Assembly: GCA_938002255.1 (NCBI GenBank)
Contig: CALLAL010000031.1
Coordinates: 1-39,864, forward strand
Length of the DNA stretch: 39,864 nucleotides
From: an uncultured bacterium
GTDB lineage: Bacteria > Desulfobacterota > BSN033 > UBA1163
Direction: 5' to 3'
The position numbers and the translations under genes are program-made. The first letter of the stretch is position 1. Every line of letters begins with the position of its first letter. The notes beneath the pieces are model-generated. The model was not told the DNA's origin, did no database searches, and saw only the letters and a program-made list of their open reading frames with translations. Positions 24,616-34,742 of this stretch are shown here, piece by piece.

Positions 24616-25227
24616 ATGCCGGCTGGAATTTTTATTACGCTATTGGGTTACCTTTTAGGATCAATCCCCACTGGACTTCTTTTAACCCGTCTCTTTTCAA
24701 CGGTGGACCCACGAACCGCAGGAAGCCAAAATATCGGGGCCACCAATGTCTTCAGGACTTCAGGAAAGACGCTCGGGATTCTCACTTTGATCGGAGACGT
24801 TCTCAAAGGGTTAATCCCTGTTTGGATCGCCCTTCAATGGGGCATCACAGACCAGTGGGGAATCAAGGCGGATCAATGGATTGCCCTGATTGGATTGAGT
24901 CCTCTGATCGGTCATGTTTTTTCTATTTTTCTTGGTTTAAAAGGGGGCAAAGGGGTGGCAACCGCTGTGGGAGTCTATCTGTCGATCTCTCCTCTTGCGG
25001 TGTTGATTGAACTTTTTCTCTTTATTGCCATCTTATGGAAGTGGAGGTACATTTCCCTTGGATCCATGACCTGTGCAATCACAATTCCTTTTTTGATCGC
25101 CTATTTCCGAAGTGACGCCCAGGCTTACTTCATCATGAGCTTGATCATTGCAGCCATCATTCTCTATCGGCATCAATCCAATATTTCAAGACTTCTCCAG
25201 GGAACGGAGAATAAGTGGAAAGGATAG
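24616..25227 (+). CDS. plsY: Glycerol-3-phosphate acyltransferase PlsY
   Basis: 203 aa with five hydrophobic segments. The three PlsY motifs are present: GSIPTGLLLTRL with RTAGSQNIGATNV, GHVFSIFLGLKGGKGVATA, and the third loop around YRHQSN. It acylates glycerol 3-phosphate from acyl-phosphate at the inner membrane; the acyl-phosphate comes from PlsX, coded at 37625-38680. No clear ribosome site precedes the ATG. The tRNA gene just upstream suggests a joint transcript that is cut at the tRNA 3' end. Confidence 0.93.
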   Translation: MPAGIFITLLGYLLGSIPTGLLLTRLFSTVDPRTAGSQNIGATNVFRTSGKTLGILTLIGDVLKGLIPVWIALQWGITDQWGIKADQWIALIGLSPLIGHVFSIFLGLKGGKGVATAVGVYLSISPLAVLIELFLFIAILWKWRYISLGSMTCAITIPFLIAYFRSDAQAYFIMSLIIAAIILYRHQSNISRLLQGTENKWKG

Positions 25228-25264
25228 ATCATTTCGGATCCCGGAGGTCATCGGTCGGAAATCG

Positions 25265-25777
25265 TTAAAGCTTTTTCAGTGCGGCCTTGCATCGTTTCTC
25301 TTTTTTTGAAAGTTGTCTCGAAGGACCTTTTCTCTTGCTCTTCTCTTCCTCCTCTTCAATGTCCCTTTGATGTCCTTTCCCAAACTTAAAAGGAATGCCT
25401 TCCAATTTCTCCGAAAATAGCTCGGAGGGAATAACGGGAATCGAAAATTTATCCCCGTACCTTGCAATGTCCCGATCTGATGTGATGACGACGACTCCAG
25501 AGCCTTTCTCCTTCATCATTCTTTTAATCACCTCATCAGCCTTCTCACCCACTTTTGAATAGATGAGGTCAATCCCTTTCTTCCTCTCCCTCTTTTCTGT
25601 GGCCCAGCCTCCCTGCCATCCATCAAAGACCACAACGATCTCCAAGGGTTTGGTCTGACGATAGTGGGAAAGTTTATCAATAAGACACTCTCTCTCTTTT
25701 TGAAGTTCAAGGGGGTTTAAATGGACGAGGGTTCGCCCGGAGTGGAGAAGATTGTAGCCGTCAATGAGAAGAAGCAT
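25265..25777 (-). CDS. NYN-domain (YacP-like) putative ribonuclease
   Basis: 170 aa from the ATG at 25777 (MLLLIDGYNLL), the usual start of this family; the frame stays open to a TTG at 25873 but adds unrelated residues. LLIDGYNLLHS, IVVVFDGWQGG, KADEVIKRMM and VVITSDRDIARYG supply the four acidic positions of the PIN-like NYN fold. The C-terminus is a very basic tail (KSKRKGPSRQLSKKEKRCKA) suited to RNA contact. B. subtilis Rae1/YacP cleaves mRNA on the ribosome; whether this protein does so is inferred. No ribosome site is seen at the chosen ATG. Confidence 0.8.
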   Translation of the reverse strand: MLLLIDGYNLLHSGRTLVHLNPLELQKERECLIDKLSHYRQTKPLEIVVVFDGWQGGWATEKRERKKGIDLIYSKVGEKADEVIKRMMKEKGSGVVVITSDRDIARYGDKFSIPVIPSELFSEKLEGIPFKFGKGHQRDIEEEEEKSKRKGPSRQLSKKEKRCKAALKKL

Positions 25778-25883
25778 CAGAATAGTAGGTTGGAGATTGG
25801 GAATGCCGAGTCGGTTTAAATCATAAATCTGCCACGGTCCTAGCTGTCGTACCGACTGCACCCCGCATTCCAAAGGATGTTTT

Positions 25884-26801
25884 TTAGAGGTAGTCTAACC
25901 ACTCTTTAAATTCGGGGTTCTTACCTCTGACGATATCGAAGAAAACCGCCTGAAGTTCTTTTGTCACTGGACCAGGTTTTCCTTCACCAATCGGCCGGTC
26001 GTCTACTTCTCGGATAGGAGTAATCTCCGCAGCGGTTCCCGTAAAAAAAGCCTCGTGAGCGGTGTAAAGTTCATCGCGGGTAAATTTCTCTTCCACAACC
26101 GGGATCTTCATGGACTTGGCAAGTTGAATGACCGAATCCCTGGTAATGCCAGGAAGAATGGAGGTAAGAGGGGTTGTCTTGATCACCCCATGTTTAACGA
26201 TAAAGATATTTTCGCCGCTGGCCTCTGACACATATCCTTCCGTATCAAGCATCAGCGCCTCATCATATCCCAATTTCATCGCCTCTTTTTTAGCAAGAAC
26301 AGAGTTTACATAGTTTCCTGCAATTTTAGCCTTCGTCATCATCACATTGACATGGTGGCGGGTAAAAGAGGATGTTTTAGCCCGGATCCCTTTCTCAAGG
26401 GCTCCTTCTCCCAGGTAGGCTCCCCATGACCAGGTGATAATGGCTACCCGGACAGGATTGTCACCTGGGTAAACTCCCATGGCCCCCTCCCCGATAAAGG
26501 CAAGAGGACGGATATAACCTGCCTTAAGACCATTTGCCCGCAGGGTCTCTTTACAAGCATCAGCAATTTCTTTTTTAGAAAAAGGGAGAGAAAGAGTCCC
26601 GATCAAGGCGGAATCAAAAAATCGGTCAATATGTTCTCTCAAACGGAAGACAGCGGATCTCCCATCTTCGCAGAGATAGCAACGAATCCCCTCAAAGATC
26701 CCCAACCCGTAATGAAGCGTATGGGTTAAGACATGCACTTTAGCTTCATCCCAGGGAATTAGCTTTCCATCCATCCATATCTTCTCTAATTTCTGTACCA
26801 T
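25884..26801 (-). CDS. ilvE: Branched-chain amino acid aminotransferase
   Basis: 305 aa, fold type IV PLP enzyme. K159 ([12 protein letters not shown]) is the PLP lysine; [25 protein letters not shown] and the final [18 protein letters not shown] are typical. It transfers the amino group between glutamate and the keto acids of leucine, isoleucine and valine. GGGAGGAG precedes the ATG, and a promoter lies at 26844-26872, so it is independent of the rib operon. Confidence 0.95.
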   Translation of the reverse strand: MVQKLEKIWMDGKLIPWDEAKVHVLTHTLHYGLGIFEGIRCYLCEDGRSAVFRLREHIDRFFDSALIGTLSLPFSKKEIADACKETLRANGLKAGYIRPLAFIGEGAMGVYPGDNPVRVAIITWSWGAYLGEGALEKGIRAKTSSFTRHHVNVMMTKAKIAGNYVNSVLAKKEAMKLGYDEALMLDTEGYVSEASGENIFIVKHGVIKTTPLTSILPGITRDSVIQLAKSMKIPVVEEKFTRDELYTAHEAFFTGTAAEITPIREVDDRPIGEGKPGPVTKELQAVFFDIVRGKNPEFKEWLDYL

Positions 26802-26843
26802 ATCGAGACTCCTCCCTCTGACAATGGATTTATATGGTTATCC

Positions 26844-26872
26844 CTTTTACCCTATTTGATTAAAATTGTCAA
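26844..26872 (-). promoter_or_regulatory. Candidate ilvE promoter
   Basis: -35 TTGACA (26872-26867), 17-bp spacer, -10 TAAAAG (26849-26844, four of six matches), about 43 bases before the ilvE start. Confidence 0.5.
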
Positions 26873-26935
26873 AAAAAGGAATTTCTATCCCTATTGGCTC
26901 TATCGGTTGTAAACATTGGGAAAACCACTAGCCCT

Positions 26936-27523
26936 TCATATCATTGATTTTTTGGGTTCAGAGGGAGTGAGCATCCGAACTGGAAACCGGTCTTTCAAGA
27001 CGGGAAGGGCCGCCTGAACCCCAAAAAGAATTTCAGAAAATCGTTCCTTCCCTTCTCCAAACAAAAGGGTCAGGGGCTCGATCCATGGACGATAGGAAGG
27101 GTGTTGATCCAGGTGATCCGCGATGCTTTCGAGAACAACGGCAGTCAGTTTGTCGCAAGCCACACCATACTCCTCGCCGTAGGGGAGAGAGAAGGTAAGG
27201 GAATGAGCTTTCAGGGGGTGTATAAGGTCCAAGAGGTGAGAAACAATCTCACGGACAAAGAGATAACTGTAATCCTTGAGACTTCCGAGACCGATGAGAA
27301 GGATCAACCGGGCACCGACCCGTCCTTCAGAGGGGATTAAGATTCTTTCTTCCCACCCTCCTGTCAATCTTTTTTCGATAAGAAAACGGGACAATCTCCC
27401 GTAGAGTCGCCAATCAATCCATCCGGCAGTCCCCCTTAAGGGTTTCTCATCCTGGAAAAAACCTGTGATTAACAACTCGCTATCAAGAAAATCCACGGGC
27501 TCTTTAGAAAGGATGATATCCAT
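26936..27523 (-). CDS. Protein resembling the leucyl aminopeptidase (M17) N-terminal domain only
   Basis: 195 aa from the ATG at 27523; the frame extends to a TTG at 27556. Segments LLITGFFQDEKPLRGTAGWI, GRLSRFLIEKRLTGGWEERI and ARLILLIGLGSLKDYSYLFV match the macro-like N-terminal domain of M17 aminopeptidases. The catalytic C-terminal domain with its metal ligands is absent, and the protein ends at the next gene boundary. It could bind ADP-ribose-like or peptide ligands, or regulate; this is inference. It follows nusB by about 70 bases and is the last gene of the long operon. Confidence 0.65.
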   Translation of the reverse strand: MDIILSKEPVDFLDSELLITGFFQDEKPLRGTAGWIDWRLYGRLSRFLIEKRLTGGWEERILIPSEGRVGARLILLIGLGSLKDYSYLFVREIVSHLLDLIHPLKAHSLTFSLPYGEEYGVACDKLTAVVLESIADHLDQHPSYRPWIEPLTLLFGEGKERFSEILFGVQAALPVLKDRFPVRMLTPSEPKKSMI

Positions 27524-27590
27524 GATGTCAATCCTTAAACAATGAAAGCGGCTCAAAGGATTTCGTCCCTCTAACCTTCACCTATCCCAT

Positions 27591-28007
27591 TTATATTGAT
27601 TTTCTTATCACCTCTTTTTGAATTTTATCCAAGATCCCGTTGATAAAACTTCCTGATTCCTCAGACCCATATTGTTTGCCAAGGTCTATAGCTTCATTGA
27701 GGGTGACCTTAGGGGGGATATCGTGGCAGTAGAGAAGCTCGAAGATGGCCATGCGGAGGATATTCCGATCAATCATACTGATCCGATCCAAAGACCAGTG
27801 TTCGGAGTGGGTTCCGATTAAGTGATCAATTTCCTGGCGATGACCTACTACTCCCAGAATAATCCGTTCCGCAAATTCATCTTCCCCTTCCTCTAAAGAA
27901 AAATGTGCCTTCCATTGATTAAATGCCTGAAGAGGGTCCTGTTTCGTGATTTCAATCTGATAAAGAACCTGGAGGGCACCTTCCCTCGATCTTCTTCTTT
28001 TTCCCAA
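27591..28007 (-). CDS. nusB: Transcription antitermination factor NusB
   Basis: 138 aa, TTG start with AGAGG five bases upstream. RSREGALQVLYQIE, then DRISMIDRNILRMAIFELL and PPKVTLNEAIDLGKQYGSEE with SFINGILDKI are the family signature. NusB with NusE binds boxA RNA in rRNA antitermination. It starts 8 bases after ribH, the standard order. Confidence 0.95.
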   Translation of the reverse strand: MGKRRRSREGALQVLYQIEITKQDPLQAFNQWKAHFSLEEGEDEFAERIILGVVGHRQEIDHLIGTHSEHWSLDRISMIDRNILRMAIFELLYCHDIPPKVTLNEAIDLGKQYGSEESGSFINGILDKIQKEVIRKSI

Positions 28008-28015
28008 AAATCCTC

Positions 28016-28489
28016 TTATCCTTTTGCCATCTCGTTCAGGAGATTGGCCATTTCAACCGCGGTCATGGCGGCATCGAATCCCTTGTTCCCCACTTTCGTC
28101 CCAGCCCTCTCAATGGCCTGTTCAATGGTATCCGTGATGAGGACTCCAAAGGCGATGGGGATTTCATTTTCGAGAGTGAGATGGGCAATCCCTTTGGTCA
28201 TTTCTGAGGCAATGTATTCGTAATGGGGAGTCGCACCCCGAATAACGCATCCGAGGCAGATGAGAGCATCATACTTACCGCTTTTCGCCATCTTCTTGGT
28301 CGCCAATGGAATTTCAAAAGATCCTGGAACACGGACCACAGAGCAATCGGCTTCCTCTGCTCCGCTTCTTCGTAAAGCATCCAGTGCCCCTTCTAATAAA
28401 CGATCGCTGACGAAACTGTTGAATCGGCTTAAGATAATCCCGAATCGAAGCCCTTTGGCAATGAGTTTGCCTTCAATGGTTTTTGGCAT
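28016..28489 (-). CDS. ribH: 6,7-dimethyl-8-ribityllumazine synthase
   Basis: 157 aa from the ATG at 28489 (MPKTIEG), which has AGGAG six bases upstream; the frame extends to 28540. [48 protein letters not shown] (catalytic His in PHYEY) and [17 protein letters not shown] are complete. It joins the RibBA product with the pyrimidine from RibD, forming lumazine for riboflavin synthase. Confidence 0.96.
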   Translation of the reverse strand: MPKTIEGKLIAKGLRFGIILSRFNSFVSDRLLEGALDALRRSGAEEADCSVVRVPGSFEIPLATKKMAKSGKYDALICLGCVIRGATPHYEYIASEMTKGIAHLTLENEIPIAFGVLITDTIEQAIERAGTKVGNKGFDAAMTAVEMANLLNEMAKG

Positions 28490-28593
28490 CTCTTTCTCCT
28501 TTCCCCTGAACCCTGGTTCTCTAACGTCCCTCTTCCTCATTCTTTGAATGACGTTTTCAATCCAAAGTTCCCCTTTCGCATCCCAAGATTGGA

Positions 28594-29817
28594 TCAGTCC
28601 CCTGCCTTAATAGATAGGATGTGTCCCATCTTCTTTGCTTTGGTCTTTAGATATTCGATATTCTCCTGACTCGGTTTTGTCTCAATCGGTACCCTTTCCA
28701 CTACTTGAATGCCATATCCCTCAAGCCCTTTAATCTTCCGCGGGTTGTTGGTCATCAGCCGGATCTTATGAAGTCCGAGATCGACCAGAATCTGTGCCCC
28801 GATACCGTAATCTCTCATATCCGCCTGAAATCCAAGGGCTTCATTGGCTTCCACAGTATCTTTTCCTAAATCCTGGAGACAGTAGGCCCTTAACTTATTG
28901 ACCAATCCGATGCCGCGGCCTTCCTGCCTCATGTAGACGATGACTCCTTTGCCTTCTTTCTCTACCATGGCCATGGCCTGATGAAGCTGTTCCTCACAGT
29001 CACATCGCTTTGATCCAAACACATCACCGGTCAAGCATTGCGAATGAACCCTGACGAGAACCTCATCATCCGGTCGGATCTCTCCTTTGACGAGTGCCAG
29101 ATGATGGAAAGGATCTACATCATTCTCGTAGGCGATGGCCGTAAACAACCCGCCATATTTGGTTGGGATCTTGGCTTCCGCAATCCGGCGAACCAGTCGT
29201 TCTTTATGAAGCCTGTATTTGATCAGGTCAGCGATGGTGATGATTTTCAAACCATGTTTCTGGGCAAAAATCTGGAGATCCGGCATCCGGGACATGGTTC
29301 CATCTTCATTCATAATTTCACAAATCACACCTGCGGGTTTGAGCCCTGCCAATCTTGCAAGATCGACAGAACCTTCGGTCTGGCCAGTGCGAACTAAAAC
29401 TCCACCCTCTCTGGCTCTCAGGGGAAAGACGTGGCCCGGTGAGACAAGATCTTCCGGTTGGGCATCGTCGCGAATGGCAGTGAGGATGGTTGTTGCACGG
29501 TCAGCTGCTGAAATGCCGGTGGTCACCCCCTTTCTTGCATCAATCGACACCGTAAAAGCCGTTTGGAAACGCGAGGTATTCTCTGAAACCATCATTGGGA
29601 GTCTCAGGGCATTCAGTTTCTCTTCGGTCAGGGTTAAACAAATCAGTCCCCTTCCATATTTTGCCATAAAATTGATGGCTTCTGGAGTGACCTTTTCGGC
29701 AGCCATGGTGAGATCGCCTTCATTCTCACGATCCTCATCATCTACAAGAATCACCATCTTACCTTGACGGATATCTTCCAATGCTTCTTCAATGGTGCTA
29801 ACCACGGGATGGTTCAT
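28594..29817 (-). CDS. ribBA: Bifunctional DHBP synthase / GTP cyclohydrolase II
   Basis: 407 aa. The N-terminal DHBP synthase ([36 protein letters not shown]) and C-terminal cyclohydrolase II are both intact. The latter has the zinc cysteines in [20 protein letters not shown], then [18 protein letters not shown] and the YGIGAQIL loop. It supplies both precursors of riboflavin, from ribulose 5-phosphate and GTP. The ATG overlaps the end of ribE by 20 bp; an AAAGGAG directly abuts the ATG. Confidence 0.97.
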   Translation of the reverse strand: MNHPVVSTIEEALEDIRQGKMVILVDDEDRENEGDLTMAAEKVTPEAINFMAKYGRGLICLTLTEEKLNALRLPMMVSENTSRFQTAFTVSIDARKGVTTGISAADRATTILTAIRDDAQPEDLVSPGHVFPLRAREGGVLVRTGQTEGSVDLARLAGLKPAGVICEIMNEDGTMSRMPDLQIFAQKHGLKIITIADLIKYRLHKERLVRRIAEAKIPTKYGGLFTAIAYENDVDPFHHLALVKGEIRPDDEVLVRVHSQCLTGDVFGSKRCDCEEQLHQAMAMVEKEGKGVIVYMRQEGRGIGLVNKLRAYCLQDLGKDTVEANEALGFQADMRDYGIGAQILVDLGLHKIRLMTNNPRKIKGLEGYGIQVVERVPIETKPSQENIEYLKTKAKKMGHILSIKAGD

Positions 29818-30466
29818 CTCCTTTCAAAAACCCATGCTCTTTTAAAAAAGATAGATCGATTCCCTCTCTTTTATTGTGGGAAGGACTGATAAGTCGTTCT
29901 ATGTATTTGCCCAGAAGATCGGCCTCGAGGTTAAGGTGATCCCCAGTGTTCTTATCAATTAACGTTGTTTTTTCAAGGGTATAGGGGATGAGCATCAGTG
30001 AGATCTCATCTCCTTGGACTTCATTGACCGTTAAACTGATTCCATCCACAGCAATGGACCCTTTGGGAACGAGGTATCTTAAAATGTGTTTCGGAACCTT
30101 TATCTTCAGTTGGATAAATTCTCTTTCTCTCTTTCTTTCCGTGATGATTCCTATACCATCAACATGCCCTGTGACGAAATGGCCTCCCAAACGATCGCTC
30201 AGGCGTAGGGCTCTTTCCAGGTTAACCCAATCTTCCACTCTCAATTTACCTAAGAGGCTTTTCTCAAGGGTCTCCCCTGAAAGGTCAAACGTTAACTCTT
30301 TATCTTTCTTTTCGAATACAGTGAGGCAAACACCGTTAACACTAATACTATCACCAAGTTGCACCTCTGTCAAATGAGATGGGAACTCGATCGTGATCCT
30401 CTTTCCCGCCCCTCGATATTCAATCCTGACCACTCTACCCTTGCCTTCAATGATTCCGGTAAACAT
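29798..30466 (-). CDS. ribE: Riboflavin synthase alpha chain
   Basis: 222 aa from the ATG at 30466 ([10 protein letters not shown]); a GTG one codon earlier is possible. Two lumazine-binding repeats are seen: the first with [11 protein letters not shown] and the second from [12 protein letters not shown] with [11 protein letters not shown]. It dismutates two lumazines to riboflavin. The ATG overlaps the ribD stop (TGATG), so translation is coupled. A charged C-terminal tail follows residue 200. Confidence 0.96.
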   Translation of the reverse strand: MFTGIIEGKGRVVRIEYRGAGKRITIEFPSHLTEVQLGDSISVNGVCLTVFEKKDKELTFDLSGETLEKSLLGKLRVEDWVNLERALRLSDRLGGHFVTGHVDGIGIITERKREREFIQLKIKVPKHILRYLVPKGSIAVDGISLTVNEVQGDEISLMLIPYTLEKTTLIDKNTGDHLNLEADLLGKYIERLISPSHNKREGIDLSFLKEHGFLKGDEPSRG

Positions 30467-31557
30467 CACTTTTTAGGATAACCTTCAATAAGGATATCTT
30501 CACCTACCTTTTTAACCTTAATCTGATCGATTTGGTAGGCATCTTCAAGTTTCTCAATGCCCTTTCCTCCAAACATCTCCAAGGCCTGGCCTCCTAAGAT
30601 CTTCGGTGAGAAAAAGAGCAGAATTTTATCCATCAACCCCTCTCTGAGAAACGAGCCATTGACCTCACTTCCCCCCTCGACGAGGAGACTCGTGATTCCC
30701 ATCTCGCCTAACCGGGGGAGAAGGGTCCGTAAGTTGATCTTTCTCTCAACAGTATCAAGGATTAAAACCTGAATCCCTTTTTTCTTTAATTCCTCTATTC
30801 TTTGCTCAGGGGCCCCTGCGCTCGTAATAAGAATGGTCTTCTCAGGGATCTTTTCAAGAACCCTTGCCTGGTCCGGAATTCTTAGCCGACTGTCAAGAAC
30901 AATTCGAAAAGGATTCTTCCCTCCTTTGAGGCGTGGTGTGAGCAGAGGATCATCCTTAAGGATCGTTCCGATACCGACGAGGACACCGTCCGATTCGTTC
31001 CGTAAACGTTGGACGAGCTTCCTGGCTTTCTCTCCGGTAATCCATTTGGATTCCCCTTGGGCTGTTGCAATCTTACCATCCAAGGTAGAGGCAATCTTTA
31101 ACGTCACAAAGGGCTGCCTTGTGCAAATATACTTTACGAAAGATTCGTTCAATCTTCGACAATCCGGTTCAAGAAGGCCAACCTCCACATCGAGGCCTGC
31201 ATTCCTAAGCATCTCCAGCCCTCTGCCTTTCACAAGAGGATTGGGATCTTCCATCCCAACCACCACCCGTCTCACCCCGGCTTGAATCACCGCAGGGGCA
31301 CAGGGAGGCGTTCTCCCCTGATGGCTGCAGGGTTCAAGATTGACATAGAGGGTTGCTTCCGTTGCCTGACTGCCCGCCTGGGAAAGGGCAAGAATCTCAG
31401 CATGAGGCTCTCCGGCTTTCGCATGAAATCCTTCCCCGATGACCTGTCCCTTTCTAACGAGGACAGCTCCCACCATCGGATTAGGAGACGTTCGACCCTT
31501 GCCCTTTTGAGCAAGTCGAAGTGCCCTTCTCATCCAGTATTCATCCTCTTTCGTCAT
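30466..31557 (-). CDS. ribD: Bifunctional riboflavin deaminase/reductase
   Basis: 363 aa from the ATG at 31557 (MTKEDEYWMRRAL); a TTG at 31596 is unlikely. The deaminase zinc site is PHAEILAL with EPCSHQGRTPPC; the reductase begins near FVTLKIASTLDGKIAT and has GVLVGIGTILKDDPLLTPR and LLVEGGSEVNGSFL. It does the second and third steps of the GTP branch. No FMN riboswitch is visible in the 90 bases before it, so it is expressed as part of the upstream operon. Confidence 0.96.
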   Translation of the reverse strand: MTKEDEYWMRRALRLAQKGKGRTSPNPMVGAVLVRKGQVIGEGFHAKAGEPHAEILALSQAGSQATEATLYVNLEPCSHQGRTPPCAPAVIQAGVRRVVVGMEDPNPLVKGRGLEMLRNAGLDVEVGLLEPDCRRLNESFVKYICTRQPFVTLKIASTLDGKIATAQGESKWITGEKARKLVQRLRNESDGVLVGIGTILKDDPLLTPRLKGGKNPFRIVLDSRLRIPDQARVLEKIPEKTILITSAGAPEQRIEELKKKGIQVLILDTVERKINLRTLLPRLGEMGITSLLVEGGSEVNGSFLREGLMDKILLFFSPKILGGQALEMFGGKGIEKLEDAYQIDQIKVKKVGEDILIEGYPKK

Positions 31558-31650
31558 CAATTCCACAGAGAGGGTATTTCGGTTAAAGGGTTTCAAGGAC
31601 CCATATCATCGTCACCGAATGACGAAACAGGCATCCTACTTCTTAACCCT

Positions 31651-32124
31651 TTATTTCTTTCTAATCTCTTCCTTATTTCCGAGCAGGTCTTTCAGCTCGT
31701 CCATGAATTCATGAATATCTTTGAATTGCCGGTAAACCGAGGCAAAACGGACATAGGCAACGCCATCGAGACGATGAAGTTCCTCCATCACGCGTTCTCC
31801 AATTTCAGAACTTCGGATCTCCCGCTCGCCCTTCTCCATAAAAAAGGACTCGATGCGGTTCACGATCTTCTCAATGACATTAATGCTGATCGGTCGCTTT
31901 TCACAGGCTTTCTTTAAGCCATTGAAAATTTTCATCCGATTGAAAAGCTCTCTTCGCCCGTCCTTTTTGATGACCATAGGAAGGGAATCCTCTGCCCTCT
32001 CACTGGTGGTAAATCGTTTTTGACATTTGAGACACTCCCGCCTTCGCCGGATCGTCTCCTTATCTTTGGCCAGACGAGAATCGACCACTTTGCTGTCCGG
32101 ATGATTGCAGAATGGGCATTTCAT
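31651..32124 (-). CDS. nrdR: Transcriptional repressor NrdR
   Basis: 157 aa. The zinc ribbon (C3, C6, C31, C34: [28 protein letters not shown]) is followed by an ATP cone ([18 protein letters not shown]) and the terminal [19 protein letters not shown]. NrdR senses ATP/dATP and represses ribonucleotide reductase genes through paired NrdR boxes; none was recognised here, and no nrd gene lies in the window. Confidence 0.97.
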   Translation of the reverse strand: MKCPFCNHPDSKVVDSRLAKDKETIRRRRECLKCQKRFTTSERAEDSLPMVIKKDGRRELFNRMKIFNGLKKACEKRPISINVIEKIVNRIESFFMEKGEREIRSSEIGERVMEELHRLDGVAYVRFASVYRQFKDIHEFMDELKDLLGNKEEIRKK

Positions 32125-32163
32125 CTTTAATCAATGCGACAGGGCCAATTCATGAATGCCCCC

Positions 32164-32652
32164 CTACTCTGCCTTCTTGCTTCGATTAAATTTCTCAATG
32201 GTCACGCCGGATTCTTTCAGCATCTTTTTAGCCAGGGCATCCGCATAGCCTTCTTCATAGACGATTCGCTCAATGCCTGCATTAATAATCATTTTCGAGC
32301 AGATGATACACGGATGATTGGTGCAATAAAGGGTGGCTCCTCGAATTTCCACTCCATGATAGGCGGCTTGAATGATGGCATTCTGCTCTCCATGAAGCCC
32401 GCGGCAGAGTTCGTGGCGTTCTCCAGATGGAATATTCATCGCCTCGCGAAGGCAACCGATGTCGAGGCAATGGGCCAGTCGGGAGGGAGCTCCGTTATAG
32501 CCTGTGGCTAAAATCTTCTTGTCTTTGACCAACACCGCACCTACCTGCCTTCTCAGACAGGTTGATCGTTTGGCAACGAGATGAGTGATATCCATGAAAT
32601 ACTCATCCCAGGAGGGACGTTGAGGAGGTTTGGGTCTCTTCTCTTTTTTCAA
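32164..32652 (-). CDS. dCMP deaminase
   Basis: 162 aa if started at the TTG at 32652 ([20 protein letters not shown]), a good family length. The open frame reaches 32748, where a longer product would overlap rpiB by 88 bp. No clear ribosome site supports either. The zinc site is complete: [11 protein letters not shown] and [17 protein letters not shown], with GYNGAPS in the substrate pocket. It makes dUMP from dCMP for thymidylate synthesis; ComE-type proteins share the fold. Confidence 0.9.
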   Translation of the reverse strand: MKKEKRPKPPQRPSWDEYFMDITHLVAKRSTCLRRQVGAVLVKDKKILATGYNGAPSRLAHCLDIGCLREAMNIPSGERHELCRGLHGEQNAIIQAAYHGVEIRGATLYCTNHPCIICSKMIINAGIERIVYEEGYADALAKKMLKESGVTIEKFNRSKKAE

Positions 32653-32660
32653 AGTAGCGG

Positions 32661-33113
32661 CTATGCCCGAAAGTTTTTTTCTTCGAGGGAGGCTATCTTT
32701 TCCAGACGCCGCTGGTGCCTTCCCCCTAAGAAGGAACTCTCCAGCCAAGTCTTGACGATCTCCTTGGCAAGATCCTTCCCCACAATTCTTCCTCCAATCA
32801 CCAAGACGTTGGCATCCGTATGCTCCCGGGAATATCGGGCAGAGTAAAGATCATTGACGAGGGCGGCTCTCACCCCTTTATACTTATTGGCCACAATAGA
32901 CATACCGATTCCGGTCCCGCAGATCAGAATTCCGAGCTTCAAATCCCCTTTGGAGACCTGTTCGGCAAGCATCATGCCATAGTCGGGGTAGTCCACAGAA
33001 TTTTCATTAAAGGTTCCCAGATCGATGGGCTCATGACCCAACGTTTGGAGAAATGATGTTAACTCCTCTTTGAGATCAAATCCTCCATGATCGCAGGCGA
33101 TGCCAATCCGCAT
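32661..33113 (-). CDS. rpiB: Ribose-5-phosphate isomerase B
   Basis: 150 aa from the ATG at 33113 ([11 protein letters not shown]), the usual RpiB start; ATGs at 33122 and 33125 overlap the fabF stop and are alternatives. [46 protein letters not shown] and [12 protein letters not shown] are the family blocks, with the active-site Cys in CGTGIG. It interconverts ribose 5-phosphate and ribulose 5-phosphate, the RibBA substrate. Confidence 0.95.
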   Translation of the reverse strand: MRIGIACDHGGFDLKEELTSFLQTLGHEPIDLGTFNENSVDYPDYGMMLAEQVSKGDLKLGILICGTGIGMSIVANKYKGVRAALVNDLYSARYSREHTDANVLVIGGRIVGKDLAKEIVKTWLESSFLGGRHQRRLEKIASLEEKNFRA

Positions 33114-33121
33114 GACGTTCA

Positions 33122-34363
33122 TCATCCTGTGAATTTTTTGAAGATAAGAGTGGCGTTGGTTCCACCAAAACCAAAGGCGTTTGACATTCCGATCCTTACA
33201 TCCTGCTTTCTCGCCACATTGGGGACATAATCGAGATCGCATTCTGGATCAGGTTCTTCATAATTAAGGGTTGGCGGCAGAATGCCATCTCGAAGCGAAA
33301 GAATGGTGAAAATGGCTTCAGTGCTACCAGCTGCCCCGAGCAGATGACCCGTCATGGACTTGGTCGCGCTGATCGGAATCCTTTTGGCATAGTCGCCAAA
33401 GACCGCCTTAATCGCCAGGGTCTCGGTCAGATCATTGAGTGGTGTGGAGGTCCCATGGGCATTAATGTAATCGATTTCCTCTGGCTTTAAACCCGCATCT
33501 CTGAGGGCCATCTTCATACACCGGATGGCTCCATCTCCATCGGGAGAGGGAGCAGTGATGTGATAGGCATCACCGGTGTACCCGTAACCGATTAACTCGG
33601 CATAGATCGGGGCATTTCGCTTCTGGGCAAACTCCAGTGCTTCGAGGACCAAAATACCCGCCCCTTCTGCGATGACAAATCCATCCCGGTTCTTTTCAAA
33701 GGGCCGGCAGGCTTTCTCCGGCTCGTCGTTTCGAGTTGAAAGGGCTTTCATCGCATTAAACCCACCGATCGTCAGAGGAGTAATGTTGGCTTCCGTCCCT
33801 CCGGCAATGATCACATCGGCATCTCCATACATAATGGCTCGGAAGGCATCGCCGATGCAATGTGCTCCAGTGGCACAGGCGGTTACAACACAGGTGTTGG
33901 GCCCTTTGGCTCCGTAATGGATGGCAATCTGTCCGGAAGCGAGGTTGGCAATCAACATGGGGATGAAAAAAGGGCTGATCCGACCCGGGCCCCTTTCAAG
34001 AAGGATCTGATGATATTTTTCGATGGTGGGAAGCCCTCCTAACCCAGTGCCTACAATCACGCCAACCCGTTCGCTATTGTCAGGGGTAATGGTCAACCTT
34101 GAATTTTCCATCGCCTCTTTGGTGGCAGCCAGGGCATACTGGATGAAGAGGTCCATCTTCTTAATTTCTTTTTTTTCAATGTACAATTCAGGGTTAAACC
34201 CTTTCACCTCAGCCGCAATCTGGGTATCAAACTTCTCAGGATTAAAACGGGTCAGTTTGCCAATGCCTGTCTTCCCGTCACAGATATTCTTCCAGGCCGT
34301 TTCAACCCCGATCCCCGTAGGCACCACTAATCCTACACCGGTGACAACCACTCTTCGTTTCAA
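33122..34363 (-). CDS. fabF: 3-oxoacyl-ACP synthase II
   Basis: 413 aa, TTG start eight bases after AAAGGAG. The Cys-His-His triad is in [14 protein letters not shown] (C163), [15 protein letters not shown] and [18 protein letters not shown]. It extends acyl-ACP with malonyl-ACP and is the only condensing enzyme seen in this fab cluster. 131 bases separate it from acpP, containing a small hairpin GGCATC/GATGCC of unclear meaning. Confidence 0.97.
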   Translation of the reverse strand: MKRRVVVTGVGLVVPTGIGVETAWKNICDGKTGIGKLTRFNPEKFDTQIAAEVKGFNPELYIEKKEIKKMDLFIQYALAATKEAMENSRLTITPDNSERVGVIVGTGLGGLPTIEKYHQILLERGPGRISPFFIPMLIANLASGQIAIHYGAKGPNTCVVTACATGAHCIGDAFRAIMYGDADVIIAGGTEANITPLTIGGFNAMKALSTRNDEPEKACRPFEKNRDGFVIAEGAGILVLEALEFAQKRNAPIYAELIGYGYTGDAYHITAPSPDGDGAIRCMKMALRDAGLKPEEIDYINAHGTSTPLNDLTETLAIKAVFGDYAKRIPISATKSMTGHLLGAAGSTEAIFTILSLRDGILPPTLNYEEPDPECDLDYVPNVARKQDVRIGMSNAFGFGGTNATLIFKKFTG

Positions 34364-34494
34364 ATCCCAGTCTCCTTTACAAAGCCTTTATGAAATGGAC
34401 AGGCATCTCTCTGATGCCGATAAAGAATAGAATTTTCTCCTTCCGCTTCTAGCTAAGGTTACCATGTCCTGTCGTAAGGATAATTTTCGAATGC

Positions 34495-34731
34495 CTATTG
34501 AGCCACATGGGTTTTGATATATTCGATTGCATCACCGACGGTCAGGATCTTCTCGGCATCTTCGTCGGAGATCTCCATGTTATACTCTTCTTCAAGGGCC
34601 ATCACTAATTCCACCAAGTCAAGAGAATCCGCTCCCAGATCGTCCACAAATTTCGCTTCAGGCGTCACTTCACTTTCATTCACCCCCAACTGCTCCACGA
34701 TAATTTCCTTTACCCTCTTTTCAATGTCCAT
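34495..34731 (-). CDS. acpP: Acyl carrier protein
   Basis: 78 aa, acidic four-helix protein. S36 in [20 protein letters not shown] takes the phosphopantetheine arm. It carries the growing acyl chain for the Fab enzymes and for PlsX. It sits 11 bases after fabG, the standard order. Confidence 0.97.
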   Translation of the reverse strand: MDIEKRVKEIIVEQLGVNESEVTPEAKFVDDLGADSLDLVELVMALEEEYNMEISDEDAEKILTVGDAIEYIKTHVAQ

Positions 34732-34742
34732 GATTTACCTCC

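Noticed and set aside
25778-25873. 32-residue N-terminal extension of the NYN protein
   Set aside because: It starts with TTG and precedes the family-typical MLLLIDGYNLL start.
31558-31650. FMN riboswitch before ribD
   Set aside because: The gap is too short and none of the RFN conserved segments is visible.
34400-34420. GGCATC/GATGCC hairpin between acpP and fabF as a terminator
   Set aside because: Only six pairs and no U-run follow in either direction; the genes on both sides belong to one operon.
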